In this document: positions 19,879 through 32,251 of the stretch, piece after piece
How the letters are laid out: each line of letters begins with the position of its first letter
How positions within the stretch are numbered: the first letter of the stretch is position 1
Source of the DNA: Oxytricha trifallax
Lineage: Eukaryota; Ciliophora; Spirotrichea; Sporadotrichida; Oxytrichidae
DNA: 64,000 nt
Assembly: GCA_000711775.1 (NCBI GenBank)
Contig: ARYC01003125.1
Span: 1-64,000 of the forward strand
Direction: 5' to 3'
The notes under the pieces: generated by a model
What the model was told of the DNA's origin: nothing
The model's input: the letters and a program-made list of their open reading frames with translations, nothing else
The model's database searches: none
Translations under genes and position numbers: made by a program

Positions 19879-21995
19879 TCTTATTTAGTTTTATTTAAAA
19901 TGATCAATCCTTAATAAAACATTAATTTTGAAGCTATAATTATGAGAAGAATAATACAAACTCAAATAAATATAAAAATCAAAGCAATTCCAGACAAAAT
20001 TTTGATTCTATACCGATAAAAAATGGTATGAGTGCATTAAATTTAGAAAATCAATATTTCTACAATGATTAAGAAAAATTAGTAAAGATTAATTAAGATA
20101 TTGGAATGAGCTTAAAATAGTAAAATATTTTAAGATTAATTTACCATTAATTAAATGTATTTTATATTAAAAATATGATTAATTATAATGAATGAATTAA
20201 TTTTAGCTAAGAATATTTATTTAATTAGTAATAATTCAATCAAACATAGTCTGTTATTATTAGAATATTAATAGGTTTGAAAGTTTGGGAAATTATAATT
20301 ATATTTTTGATAAAATATTATATAAATGCTTCATTACACTACTCTTTTTAAAATAAAATCTTAGTGTGATTAGATGCGTATTAAAAATTGATAAATAAAA
20401 ATTTACTTATATATTTGTTTTTAATTTATTATAAAACAGTAAGATATTTAAATATATTTAAAAATTGTTATTATATTAATTAACTTTTTTGATAATATTC
20501 TCACTATAATAAGAAATTCTTCAGAATAGAAGCACCTCCAATTCTAACTTCAGCTCATTAGAAAAGGCGTAACAGATCCTCTATTGGAGGTAGTATGCCA
20601 AACTAACAATAAAATTAAGTTTTATTCCATCACAAGAGAAACTCTTCTATAAATTAAACAATGAGCATTTAATCAGATTATTCAACTTAGAGGGATATAA
20701 ACAGTAGCATTGTTAGACCAAAAAGCAGGCAAGCTATTAATAATTTAGATTAAAATTCCAGGCCATAAACTTAAATGCAAGCTTAAAAAGTGAAATTTTC
20801 GTCATTAGAGGAAGTTTAAGATTTTGAAGAGGATCTAGATAAGGTTTAATAACAAAATTTTCAAACAGTTGTAAGCCATAAAAATTACAGCAAGATTAAG
20901 CAGTAGTAAAAAGAACTACTTATAGAATAGTTAAGTCAATATCAGAGTATAAATTATGAGACAAAACCTATTAAGTAAAGAGTTTATGATATGCAATCAA
21001 TTACTGGTTTGTCCTAAGATAGAAATCAATCAATAAAAAGTTAGCAATAAATATATCGAACTGTTGATCCCTAGAGATTGTATTAATCCTTGAAAGTAAA
21101 AACCTTTTAAAATTAAAGTTTTAATGGATAGAAGAAAAGGGGATTGAATGTTGATGAGCGCAATTAAACATTACTTAAAAGGAAAAATTAATAGCAATTC
21201 AATTCAACTTTCTACAATGATTTTGAGACTAAAAATAAAGGAAAAATTAGCTTTTGGTCAAGAAATAATGATCGCCAAAATCAGAATTATCAATCAATTA
21301 GAAATAATACCTAAGATTTTGGTAAATCTTTCAACAAAACAAACAATTCATTTTTCTAAACTGAAGTCAAGATCCCTTAACACAACTCTAATTACAATGA
21401 CTCTTTAATGATGATGAACAGCTAGTTCAAGTCAAATTAAGACCTCGAAAACTCCTCTATGTATAATTCTCTATCCCCTACCAGAAATTTATACAATAAT
21501 TTTGACTCACAATCTTTCAAAAAATAAAATCAAAAAATCTCAAAGCTGTTGTTACAAAAGTAATTTTTGAAATAGTATCAAAGTGTAAATCATGAAGATA
21601 AGGATAAAAGTGTAAATTTGAAATATTTCAGAGTATCTCTAGATGAAAAAACGATGTAAGATTTGAAAATAAATTCTTAACTTGTCAATTAATCATAAAT
21701 CAGTGATTTTTAGGGATAGTAGTAACATATGTCAATAGCTTCTAACTAGTAAAATATTATTATAAATAAATCCATGTAAAATTTTATATAAGAATTAAAT
21801 TCATTCAATTTTATTATAAAACTCATCTCACCCTCTTCGGTAATCTTATTAAAAGCATTTCAAAGTATTGGAGAGTAAAATTCTCCCAGCCCCTGATGTA
21901 TAATAAAAACTGAGGAGTAAATGTATACAACAAATTTAGAGTTTTCTTAATCCTAATTATGTCAGAAGTCAATTAAAAAGCGACAAGGAAGTTGA
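19269..21995 (+). CDS. Gln/Asn/Ser-rich protein of unknown function, several MDSs
   Basis: Starts MSDSKIHSQEQQQPLASINQ at ATG 19269 and is open for about 400 bases with very many Gln from TAA/TAG. Further islands are 19735-19815 (RLQQQKYFNKKKYLQSY), 19930-20130 (NSNKYKNQSNSRQNFDSIPI) and a long open segment from about 20520 to 21896 (SSLEEVQDFEEDLDKVQQQ, FYNDFETKNKGKISFWSRNN, SMYNSLSPTRNLYNNFDSQS). The last segment meets TGA at 21894; a final island to TGA 21993-21995 (FSQSQLCQKSIKKRQGS) may be the true C-terminus. Low-complexity, probably disordered; no domain recognised. Pointers not resolved. Confidence 0.6.
19846..19875. repeat. (TA)n microsatellite
   Basis: About 15 TA units inside the AT-rich DNA between coding islands of the Gln-rich gene, probably in an IES. 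Confidence 0.85.
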
Positions 21996-22012
21996 AGTTT
22001 TATCTTATAATA

Positions 22013-22037
22013 TATAATAATAATAATAATAATAATA
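22013..22037. repeat. (ATA)n microsatellite
   Basis: About eight trinucleotide units just downstream of the Gln-rich gene. Confidence 0.8.
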
Positions 22038-22280
22038 GAAGAAAGAAATTTTATATTCTTTTTTAAAATAGGGTTAAAAAATATATTTAATGTTTTATAG
22101 AGTGTAATACCTTCAGATAAGTAACTTTAGTTGAAAGTTTAACTTTATAAACTGAAATAAATGGAGAAATAATTCAATTATTGTGAGTTAAATTGTATAT
22201 AAAATAAATGTCTTTGTTAAAGCAAAAGAAATCTAAATAAATTAATAATAATATGTTTTATTTTTATGTTCAAATGTAAA

Positions 22281-22550
22281 TAAAACCCCGTTAGTCAATT
22301 AAGAATGAAGATTGGGGATTAAGAATAATGAAATTAAGAATTAATTTTAATTGGCGTAAATTATTAAAGTTTTGGCTAATTATTAAAGCCATTGGCTCGA
22401 TCAATTGTCTCTATAAAATAAACCAATCAGGGTGCGTAAATTTGGTTTTAGCCTAATTATATTTAATTTCAGCCAATTAAAATTAATTCTTAATTTCATT
22501 ATTCTTAATCCCCAATCTTCATTCTTAATTGACTAACGGAGTTTTATAAT
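22281..22550. mobile_element. MITE family B, 270-bp palindromic element
   Basis: Terminal inverted repeats of about 75 bp: the left TAAAACCCCGTTAGTCAATT continues for 60 more bases to TTTTAATTGGC and pairs with GCCAATTAAAATT...GACTAACGGAGTTTTA on the right with about one mismatch. The centre (~120 bp) has no ORF, so it depends on a transposase elsewhere. The termini differ from family A. A possible TA duplication flanks it. Confidence 0.85.
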
Positions 22551-23048
22551 ATTATTTTGATATAGTAAAAGAGAAAATTAGAAAAATCATAAGTAGATGT
22601 TAACTTAATATTGGACATTGACAAGTTTATAACTTAAAATAACACAAAGTGCTCAATGAGATTTTGAATAAAAATATATAAACAGATGTTTCCTATCATT
22701 ACAATGATATATTTTTACTTTATTAAAGACAATTGTTAATTTAACTAGTTATTTTATATTTTTTTGTTCTAAAAAGGAAAAGTTTTTATTGAAATATACG
22801 AATTGTTGTGATATTCAAATGCTAAACTTAGTGATTAAATTAAAGTTTATATAATTACAAAATAATAACTATATAATCTTAAGAGGTTTAGATATGAGAA
22901 CTTTAGATTAATAATTATAATTAATAATAGATCCTTCTAATAAAATGAAGCTTTCCCAAAGTATATAGTTAATCAAATATTTTCCTATAGATTTCCCGCC
23001 TTTTTATATAAAAAAAAAAAATAAATTTCTAATATATTTTTATATAAA
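22551..23048. other. AT-rich spacer
   Basis: No supported gene. An ATG at 22947 is in frame with the downstream signal peptide but the stretch between looks like IES. Confidence 0.45.
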
Positions 23049-25554
23049 ATTCAAAAGTATTCTTATCGCATCAGTCGCAGTTCTCTCAGTCGTCTCAGTA
23101 AGTCATTCCCCATAGATCATTATCAAATCTATATAATTCCGCGTATTTTATGATTTTCGAGATATCTAAGACTTTTATAGGTTGCTAACTCTAGTTTAAT
23201 CTGCTCAACCGATGACATCACCCTGCTCTACCAAGGTTACGCTCAGGGCTAATCATCTGATTCTGCAACTACTACCTCACAATTAATAGCTTGAAATTAA
23301 ATAATAAATTGAAATAAGTCCTATATTTTATGTAGAAGTTTTACTATGAAATTAATACAGGAATATTTTACAAATTTTGATATATAAATTTATAGTAAAT
23401 GCTATCAACAAGCCACCAAAGTTGCTAACTACTATTCAACTATTTACCAATCACTCAAGAATTTAAATAAAACTGCTATTATTTTCTGTTTATAGAATAA
23501 AAATATCATTAAGTATAAACATATTTTACAAGGGTACCTCTCTCAGCAATTACGACAACACATTCCATATAAATTATTTCTATCAAATCTAATTAGAAAA
23601 CCTCTCATCCAACTCTCTAAATTTCATATGAAATAAAATTATAAACTTTTACTGTTTATTAATTGTTGAACCAACTTTTCTCAAACATCCAAAATGTAAA
23701 AATAATAACTGTTTTTAATTCCATAATTATATATATATATATTAATTTAAATGTGATGGTCCAATCATCAGGTATGTTAGAGTCATGCCAAGACTTGAAC
23801 AAAATCAAGCAATTAGACATCAGACTTACCACCCTCTCAGGCTTCTTCCAAATCCTTTAAAAAATAAAATACTTTCTTTATTTTTACATCAATTATAAAG
23901 GAGATATTGAATAGGGAATTCACTTATTTTAAAAAATAAATATAGAAATAAAGTGAATGATGTTCACCGCTGGCTTCAGCTACTTCAAGCAAGAGGCTGT
24001 CTATGAATCAGTTCAAGGCCTCAAGAACCTTCAAAGCATTTTAGATTTTTGTATAAAACTTTTATTGAATTATAAGTTAAGATTAAAATATTGCCCATTT
24101 CCCCTCATAATATTTATAATAAGCACTGACTGCACTACTCTTATAATTTTAAATTTAGTTTTAATTATAATTAAAAATGCTTTTTATTTTTAATAAAATA
24201 TTACTACTGTCGGTAAACTCTATGGTCAATTCCTCGCTGCCATTCTAAAAAATTACCAAAAGTTTTTTTTAAACAATTAAATTCATTCTCCAAACCAAGA
24301 CTAAAAACCAAAATACCATTAATGACAATTTGTCACACTCTTTTTGAAATTAATTTAAAAAATTTTTCAATTAAAATTATTATATTTTTCTAATTTCCAA
24401 TTTTTTTATTTCAATCAATTAATAGAGATATATGTTAGATTACTTCAATAATTTAAAACAAAAAAAAAAGTGGAAATATAATCAGCCCTTATACAATGTA
24501 AAATTGAATTTCCATTATATAATAAGCACTTTCAAAATATCCTAAAATAGTTAATACTAATAAAGAATTCGTTTATTTAATGTCAATATTTTAAGGATAA
24601 CTAATTTTACTAACAATTATCATAGATTTATCAATTTAAAAGAAATAGTTACAGAGAAATCATATTAGATTAAATAATAAAAGAGTGCAAGGCTTTGATA
24701 ATTAATTCAATCATTAAATATAAAAATGATAAAATTTAATGAATTAATTTAACGTAAATCAAACATTTTATACTAAACTTATAAATTTTATTAAGGATTA
24801 TACTGTTTCTCAGTTGAATCAAGCTGAGATTTATTAAATAAAATTAGATTGATTCATATTTATAATAAAATATGTTAATTTTAAATTTATAATATATGAG
24901 GTCTCAACCTTCGGATCTTTTATAATTAAATAAATTTTGTAAAATTTACAATTTAACTTCAATTCTTATATTAAATTTATTTTTCATTTTTTTTCTTGGA
25001 TCTGGTAACGGTGGATTTATATTAAAAAGTATTAGATTATATAATTTTAAATAGTTATTGCTTTGATGTATTGTAGGAATACATTCGAAATGGGAAAATT
25101 AAATTTAAATTTATTTATAATAAATCAAATTAGTGGTAGTTAAAGCTGGCCAAATTGAACGATCTTGGGTTAATTCGATAGAGAATTTAAAATTTGCTGG
25201 ACTTTATTATTGGCGGAGCTATTTTATCGGATCCCTGGAGCGAGATAACTTGAGTTTAATGTAAGTGCATAATTTAATGAATTGAAAAGTGATTAATTAA
25301 ACTCAAGTTATCTCGCTCCAGGGATGCGATAAAATAGCTCCGCCAATAATATAGTCCAGCAAATTTCAAATTCCCTATCAAATTTACCCAAGATCGTATA
25401 ATTTGCCCAGCTTTAACTACCACTAATTTGATTTATAATAAATAAATTTAAATTTAATTTTCCCATTTCGAATGTATTCCTACAATATTAATATTTTAGT
25501 GGCGCTTCAACCATTCAGACCAGCGACTCTTCAACTACTCCAGGCACCCCATGA
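23049..25554 (+). CDS. secreted protein of unknown family, in at least seven coding islands
   Basis: Islands on the plus strand: signal-peptide-like FKSILIASVAVLSVVS (23049-23100, followed by GTAAGT, a splice donor), ANSSLICSTDDITLLYQGYA (23188-23290), ATKVANYYSTIYQSLKNLNK (23407-23475), KGTSLSNYDNTFHINYFYQI (23528-23600), SGMLESCQDLNKIKQLDIRL, then TTLSGFFQIL (23768-23860), MFTAGFSYFKQEAVYESVQG, then LKNLQSIL (23957-24040), TTVGKLYGQFLAAILKNYQK (24205-24265) and, after a MITE-bearing IES, SGASTIQTSDSSTTPGTP with TGA 25552-25554. The ATG is not certain (ATG 22947 is in frame but implausible). Family not recognised; an extracellular role is inferred from the signal peptide only. Confidence 0.6.
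24270..25496. other. large AT-rich IES with MITE in the secreted-protein gene
   Basis: Non-coding DNA between the LAAILK island and the C-terminal island SGASTIQ. Apart from MITE A at 25070-25486 it shows only AT runs. Pointer not resolved. Confidence 0.6.
25070..25486. mobile_element. MITE family A, complete 417-bp palindrome
   Basis: Arms of about 190 bp are inverted repeats with few mismatches: ATTGTAGGAATACATTCGAA at the left, its reverse complement at the right, and an inner CCCTGGAGCGAGATAACTTG pair. A loop of about 40 bases separates them. It can fold into a near-perfect hairpin and has no ORF. Best-preserved of four copies in the window and the family reference here. Confidence 0.9.
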
Positions 25555-27594
25555 TCATGAAGAGCATTTAAATTTAATACTCATAGAAAAATGATTAAAA
25601 TGGAAACATTTTGAATAGAGTAGAAATTTTGGAAATATTTTTGTGAATAATATTAATATTATGTAAATAATTTTAATAATTATTTTTGACTGAACTCATT
25701 TATATCGTTATAAAATATATCTAAATTAAAAAGATAGATATGTTAGAAAATGAATTTTTTAGTAATTTATTTTATTAAATTCAAGATTTATGTAAAATCT
25801 TCTGTTTTAAAAAATATAATAGAAATAACCCCCCCCCACTTAACATTTTGTATTAACTCTTCATTCTTTCTTAATTATGATAAAGCTTTAGAATTTAACA
25901 ATCTTCTTAAAATTAAGTTCAATTCTATTTATATATCTCTTTAACTAATATTATGGCTTTAAAATAAAATTTAATTAAAAATATTGTTAAAAAATGCATA
26001 TCTTTTTTTAAAAGTAAATTATTTCGTTCAACTTTATAAATATTCTTTTAATAGATTATTATTAAATTATAAACCATGAATATAAATTTTCCTTTTTACT
26101 TTATATTAAATTATAGAATATATATTTTACTTTTTTTTCTAAATTTATTCTAATTTAAATAACAAAATAATATATAAACAGGGAAAATTAATGTAATTAA
26201 GAAGTTTATGAGTAAAATCAACTTATAACTATAAAGTTTTAAGAATTAAATTTACCTAATTAACTTTGTAATTTCATGAATTGATGATTTAATTTTATCT
26301 TAATTAAAACTAAACAAAACAGAGATTTTTAAATATAGCTTTACTTTTTTTTACAAAAATAAGCAAAACTGATTATATTTACAATTAAATCATACTGTTT
26401 TAATTTAAGTACAATTCAATTATTTTAAAAAAATTTAAAACTATACATAATTTAAAACTATTATTAATTCAATTGATTAGAATTTTATTTTAGATTTAGT
26501 AATATCGTCTGTTAAAACATATTTTAAATGTTATCGCCTATTTAGATAAAAAGGCTAAACCCGATAATCACAATAAAATAAAAATTAATAACTTTTCAAA
26601 GTAAAAATCAGTTATGCGATTGTATTTTATTAATTTGAGTTCAAATATATGATATTCATTTTTTGTGCTTCAACTATTTGTAGCTGCTCTCAACTTATTT
26701 TTAAATTTGTACTATTTTATAATTCATTTTTATAACTATGAAATACGATTAAATTAAATTTGCAGAATCCTTATGGGCTAATTGAGAAAAACAGAAGTAT
26801 TTTCAATTTTTACGGGGAAGCCTTTTTTTTAAAGAATATTGACAGATTTATATATTTTAGGAGTACCGCTTAAAATTATGCATTTTAGTTGAGTGAAAAT
26901 CGAAATTGAAGTGGAAAATTTTTAAATAATAAAATGATGATAAAACATATAGATGTAGGAAAATATATGCTTGCTTAATATCAGATTATTGCTGTTCTTT
27001 AAAATTTTTGCTATTTATTTATCCTAAACACAACAGGAAAAGTTTAATTTTCTGTGGTTCTAAAATCATGTCAAGTTTTTGAAATTTAGAGCTATTTTTA
27101 TCTAAGGTTAGCAAAAATTTAATATAATTTTATTGAATAAAAAGTAGTGTCATTATTGTTTTGCAACGTCAAAATTAGATTAATGGGTTAAGATAAAAAT
27201 AAAAAATTAAATTATACAATTTATTAAATGCGATAATCTTAATTAACTAATAATTCCTTTTCTCATCTGAATATATTACACAATTCAAATTTAAATTAAT
27301 CGTCTTTAATATAAAAATTGTAAGTCTATAACATATGTCTAAATATTGAATTTTAATGTTTAGTTTCAATATCTATTTAAAATTATTATGTTTTACAGTG
27401 GATTTGATTCTTTAAGTTTTCTAGACAATCAATTAATTTAAGAATTATGAAAAATTAAATAAAATTGCTTAGCCAATATATTTTATATAGAGTAATTGCT
27501 ATGCTCAACAATTATTAGATTAAATCGTTAGATTATCTCATCTTTAGAGTTCCCCTATATATTTGTTCATGCTATAAGGCAAATCTAATTTCTA
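25555..27594. other. 2-kb AT-rich spacer
   Basis: No coding region, RNA gene or clear repeat found on either strand; frames are broken by TGA or are low-complexity. Confidence 0.5.
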
Positions 27595-28972
27595 TCACTC
27601 TGCTTGCTTTAGATAGCCCTCGAATAGCAAAGCAACTACTGTATCGTCCAAGTTAATATCTTTGTGAACGGTGTCTATATGTGTAAATTAAATTTTAGAT
27701 TCTACGATGCTTTAAATTTAAAATTATCAGGTTTTCAGTATCTGAATGTTTAATGAAAAGTAGAAAAAAAAAGATACACTTACGCCATAATTCTGAAACA
27801 TCTAGTCCAAATGACTTCACTATTTTCTCACCGCCTGGATGCATTGGAATAAATCAAACCTCTTAGATTATTATCATTTAAATTGTATAACTCTTCCTAT
27901 TTTTTTTTGACTTAGTTAGTTAACATATAAAAAATAAAAATGCAATGATAATATTTCCAAAGAAGAACTGATAAATAATTATACAATTTTAAATGGTGTA
28001 AGATTGAAGATTTTTCCATCAATAACTGACCAAGCATCTAGTTCTGAGTTATGCTGTGCAACTTCTTCGAGAGTGTAGTATTTAGGGTTTTTTATTCTGT
28101 TTTGCACATGGGTTTCATAAAACTAATAAACATGTGATTAGACTTTGAAATAATTAATAGGCCCCTAAGTTTAAATAATCAAATATATATTTTTTGTAAT
28201 TAATTTGGGGGTTTTTTGCTTTAGGTTGAAAATGATGGTACTCATCTGATTATGCTTATTTTAATGATTATGCCTCAGTAACTAATTTCTGTACAGCATT
28301 ACATACGTATAATAATATTCTAATTTTTTCATATCATAAATAATAACATAATCATTCTAAGTTATTGGCATTTAGAGTTTAGAATATACATATGATAGCT
28401 ATTATAAACAAAACAAGAGATATTATTTTGCGTTTTCGAATTGCTTAAAGCGTTAAAAGTCTCAAAACGTTATACTATTCCCATAAGATATTTTAAAATA
28501 GAGTAACTTTAGTAAGCCAATCTGTGTGTGGGAAATTTTTAAATAAAATCTTTGTATTTAGACTGAATTTTTCAATGTGAAAACAATACTTACTTGAGTG
28601 AACATCTCTTATTTTTGCTTTTCCTGCCTTTCTCTGAATGCCTGGGATTTCTCATCGTCATCGCCAAATTCGTCTATTTCAATTTTGGGAGTTGATCTTG
28701 ACCTTTGATACTCTCTGCTTAAAAATTAAAGTAATTTTATTCATGATTATAAGTGAATAACTTGTGAAGTAATTTTTTCAATGAAATTTAACAAATATAA
28801 TCAATTTTTGATACTCCAGCAATTCCAAATCATCGGCTAATGCTTCAAGGTCATCGTCCATGTGCTACTCCTCGTGGTGATTGTTACTAGATGGTACGAG
28901 AGTGAGTTTCAACCCATCATAGCCACCGCCTTCTTAGCTCTTTGGGGAGTGAGAACCGGCTGAGTCAGACAT
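27595..28972 (-). CDS. cytochrome b5-domain protein (184 aa)
   Basis: ATG 28972-28970, TGA 27597-27595. Removing IESs of 103 bp (pointer GAGTATCAAA, 28704-28713/28807-28816) and 140 bp (pointer ATTTA, 27850-27854/27990-27994 on the complement) and GT-AG introns 28123-28593 and 27675-27783 leaves 555 bases. Residues 1-95 are acidic and disordered ([52 protein letters not shown]). The b5 fold follows: [40 protein letters not shown] (first haem His) and [17 protein letters not shown] (second His). It probably binds haem and transfers electrons. No membrane anchor, so likely soluble. The 471-bp intron may itself hold an IES. Confidence 0.85.
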
Positions 28973-29509
28973 CTTAGTAGGACTCTGCTAAATATTACTT
29001 ATACCAATATATCAACATTATTTTTTGAAATCTAGTCAAAATAATTCATTAAATAAGAGCGTTATGCAGGCCAATTGACATGCCTTGATGGTCGCCACTG
29101 CCACTAGCTTATAAGCTGGCATTTGAGTGCATTTCCATTTTAAATTAGATTTTTAATTAATTAATTAACTATGTGACACGCACATTCATATATCTCTCAT
29201 CATGATTATATAATTTACAATAAGGAAGTTTAAATTCCAATTCAAATTTTGAGAAATTTATTAAATTAATTAACTAATAATATTGCAATAAATCTATATT
29301 TATAAGATAACAAAATTTATACTCACAATATAAATAAAAAAAATATTTTTCACAATAAAAGTGTAACTATTCTTACAATATAATATAAAGAAAAAAGGAG
29401 TAGGAAGATATAATACAAAAAATTAAAATCATCAATAAGCTAAATGATAAAAACATATAAGTACACTTTATTAGTATTAATTATTATTATTCCAATTTAT
29501 TTTTAAAGA
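28973..29509. other. AT-rich divergent spacer
   Basis: Between the b5-gene start (minus) and the JmjC-like gene start (plus). No motif beyond AT runs. Confidence 0.45.
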
Positions 29510-31250
29510 ATGATAAGATCTCAACATAGACTAAAATTGAAGGCAAAGAAGGAGTCATGGGGCTACAAGATGCTCATGGCACTCCCTAGAAACCTTGTGA
29601 AGGTATTTGTACTGGTAATTTTACTCGCTTTCTTGAGTATGATTTATGTGGTGTATACAGGCAGTGACCTCAAGAATTTTCTCAAACACTTTAATTTAAT
29701 AATGTATGATAAATTGCAAATAAAATATTAGGGAAAAACTGAATAAAATTTAAGCACGATCTAGTTATTAATGAAAACTTAATGGAACATCCACTCTTCT
29801 ATCATTTCTAGACCACCATACCTTAACCAACTGAAATAAACTTATATTGACAAGAATTATAGGAATTATTATCAATGTTTATATATTTAGAGAAGGTAGA
29901 ATTGAAGAATTTAGATTCAGTCACTTTCTATTAAAATTACCTTACCTAAAACAAACCAGTATAAAAATTATCGAGTTTTTTAATAAAACATTTTCAAATT
30001 AATAAAAAAACTGAACTAAACCAGTATTGGTAAAGGATGGAAGTGAAACATAGAAAGCTAAGGAGAGATGGAATTTAGACTATTTGAATGAGCAATATGG
30101 AATGCAGAGCATACTTATTCACATGCTCGATAAGGGCAAGTCTAACCCAGGTATTGGATTTAAAATTACTATTATATTAACATAAAAGTATTTTTGCATG
30201 CATTTAAGCTTCAAGAGATAGTAATTTATAATGCTAAATATCATTGGATTTGACTACACAATGGAGAGCTCAAAAAGAAATAACTTTGACACATTCCTAC
30301 AAAAGAGAAGCAATGTCACTGAGAAGTATCACAAATTGTATTGCTAAATATATGGTTACTAGTATATTTCTAAGCATTTTAAACATCTAAATTTTAACAG
30401 GGACAAGAGAATATTCTTTTATATTTTCTAATATTACGTTCACTAGGAGATGATTGTAAGCATGGCCTTAAAGAACGACTACGACCGTCCTGATTTCATC
30501 ACTAAAATTCTTAGAAACAGATTGACTGGCTTGACAGTCTGGTCATAATTCAGGAGAGCCCCAGAGTACAAGGAGAGAGAAAGATATTACTGTGTGGTCT
30601 CTGGAATTGAAGAATTCAGACTTGTTTCTCCTGTCTATAATTATATATTATATATTTATATAGTTTTTAGTAATTATTAACCTAGTTTAGAATTCTATAC
30701 TTTCTAATGATTTGATTTTAAAATTTTCACAAATCAAAGTCATAAAATTTTACTTTACTATATAAGCAGAATATTTATTCAGGAATACTTGAAGAATTAA
30801 ACCCAGTTGAGACACCCCTAGATTTCTTCGCAAGATGGAACTAAACTTAAAACACATTTCCTAACTTAATTCCATAAGATTCATAATAAATTGTCAGATT
30901 TCATGATTATTTTTATTTCATGTTTACACTAAATTCCCACTAGCTAAATCAGTAAAGATGATCACAGCTAAAGTTGAAGCTGGGCAGTGCATCTATATTC
31001 CAGCTTACTACTGGCAGCAATCTCAAACACAAACTGAGAAGACTATCATGGTTAGCTTCGAATATGAAGCACACAGTGAGCTGACAAGTCTATTTAAAAT
31101 TTTATTATGTTTATGATGATCAAATAAAATAAGTAAACTCTGAAATCCTTGAATCATTGTTTTAATTTAGGAATTTTTTGGATTAATAGAATCAAAAGAT
31201 ATAAAAATCTGTTTTTCAAAGCCATTGATTAGGGTATTCTTGAAGATTGA
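29510..31250 (+). CDS. membrane-anchored JmjC/cupin-8 type protein
   Basis: Starts MIRSQHRLKLKAKKESWGYK with a basic cytoplasmic tail, then a single membrane anchor (VKVFVLVILLAFLSMIYVVY), so a type II protein. Luminal islands: EHPLFYHFQTTIP (29792-29832), VLVKDGSETQKAKERWNLDY, LNEQYGMQSILIHML (30027-30150; the W..DYL..YG pattern of cupin-8/JmjC proteins), GFDYTMESSKRNNFDTFLQK (30245-30345), WSQFRRAPEYKERERYYCVV, SGIEEFRLVSPV (30450-30635), GILEELNPVETPLDFF (30783-30830) and AKVEAGQCIYIPAYYWQQSQ (30955-31100). A C-terminal island (FKAIDQGILED, TGA 31248-31250) fits. The canonical HxD iron ligands were not located, so hydroxylase activity is uncertain. IESs/introns not resolved exactly. Confidence 0.7.
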
Positions 31251-31625
31251 TAATAAAAAGATGACATGAAGGAAATTAAAGAAGTGAAACTTATTAATTT
31301 GAAGAATTGAGCTGAATTGTGTTTTAAAATTCAAAAGGTTTCATTATTGTTAAACATGAAATTGTTTGGAAAATAATTCGATATGATATTAAATTTGGTA
31401 GAAAAGTCTGTCCTTATTTATTATAAACATAAATATTTAGGGTCGATTTGTTTTTATATAATTTATTATATCATTATTTAATTTATCAGTTCGATAAATT
31501 TGTTTGCTGGACAATAATAAGTTAATTCATTCTTTCCACTCTACTCTTTAGATTTGGTTAGCATAATCAACAACAACAAAAAATATTTTCCTCTATAGTT
31601 ATCAGAACCGATCTATTTCAAGGGT
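31251..31625. other. AT-rich spacer
   Basis: No convincing coding region; the minus-strand frame stays open through part of it only because TAA/TAG are sense. Confidence 0.4.
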
Positions 31626-32096
31626 AAATTATCAATAAACTTAAACTGCCAGATTTATCTTCTGTGAAATAATTATATTTTGCTTACTTCTGGCTTTATG
31701 AGATGGCCATGTCTGTCCATATCTTGCAAATCCATAATGGTAGCACCTGCAGGCACTCTCATATTTAAAGCCTTCCAGTTCTTGTTTTTATTAGTATTCT
31801 GCATGTGATTTTTATTAAATATGAGTATTGCATTTGGAAAAAGGGTATTAAATTTAAAATTTTTTCAATAAAATATATACATGTGGACATTAGGTTTTTG
31901 TTTTCTGCCAGGGGGTAGTCCAGATTTATTCTAAAATAAAGAAATTAAAACATAATTAACATTTGGAACCTTCTAATAGATTTCGATTGAATAGATTTAA
32001 GTATATTAAACTTACCATAGACTAATTGGGGTTTTAGAAGCCATTATAGCTTGAAGGCTAATTATTGCCAAGAGTTTAACGCAATCTACTATTCAT
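31626..32096 (-). CDS. small Pro/Asn-rich protein of unknown function
   Basis: ATG 32096-32094: MNSRLRQTLGNNQPSSYNGF, then QNPNQSM; a GT-AG intron (GTAAGTTT...TTTTAG, about 32014-31933), NKSGLPPGRKQKPNVHM, an IES with pointer CACATG, then KNWKALNMRVPAGATIMDLQ and MDRHGHLIKPE. The C-terminus is uncertain: the frame continues (NYRGKYFLLLLIMLTKSKE) into AT-rich DNA, or a 26-nt GTAAGC...CACAG intron leads to an earlier TGA. Lies 155 bp past the stop of the carbonic-anhydrase-like gene on the same strand. Not recognised. Confidence 0.5.
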
Positions 32097-32251
32097 ATTT
32101 TAATCTAATTTGTAAGTTATAACTTTAATAATTTAAGACTTTGATCATGAAATTACAGGTTTAAGTTTATTCTCTGTTAATAAAATCAAGTTTAAATATT
32201 ACTCAAACCTTTCTAATAAGTCAATTAAACTATTCATACTACAAAACTTTC

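Noticed and set aside
24420..24480. Poly-A run as a retrotransposon tail
   Set aside because: Short homopolymer in AT-rich IES DNA, with no reverse-transcriptase coding or target duplication near it.
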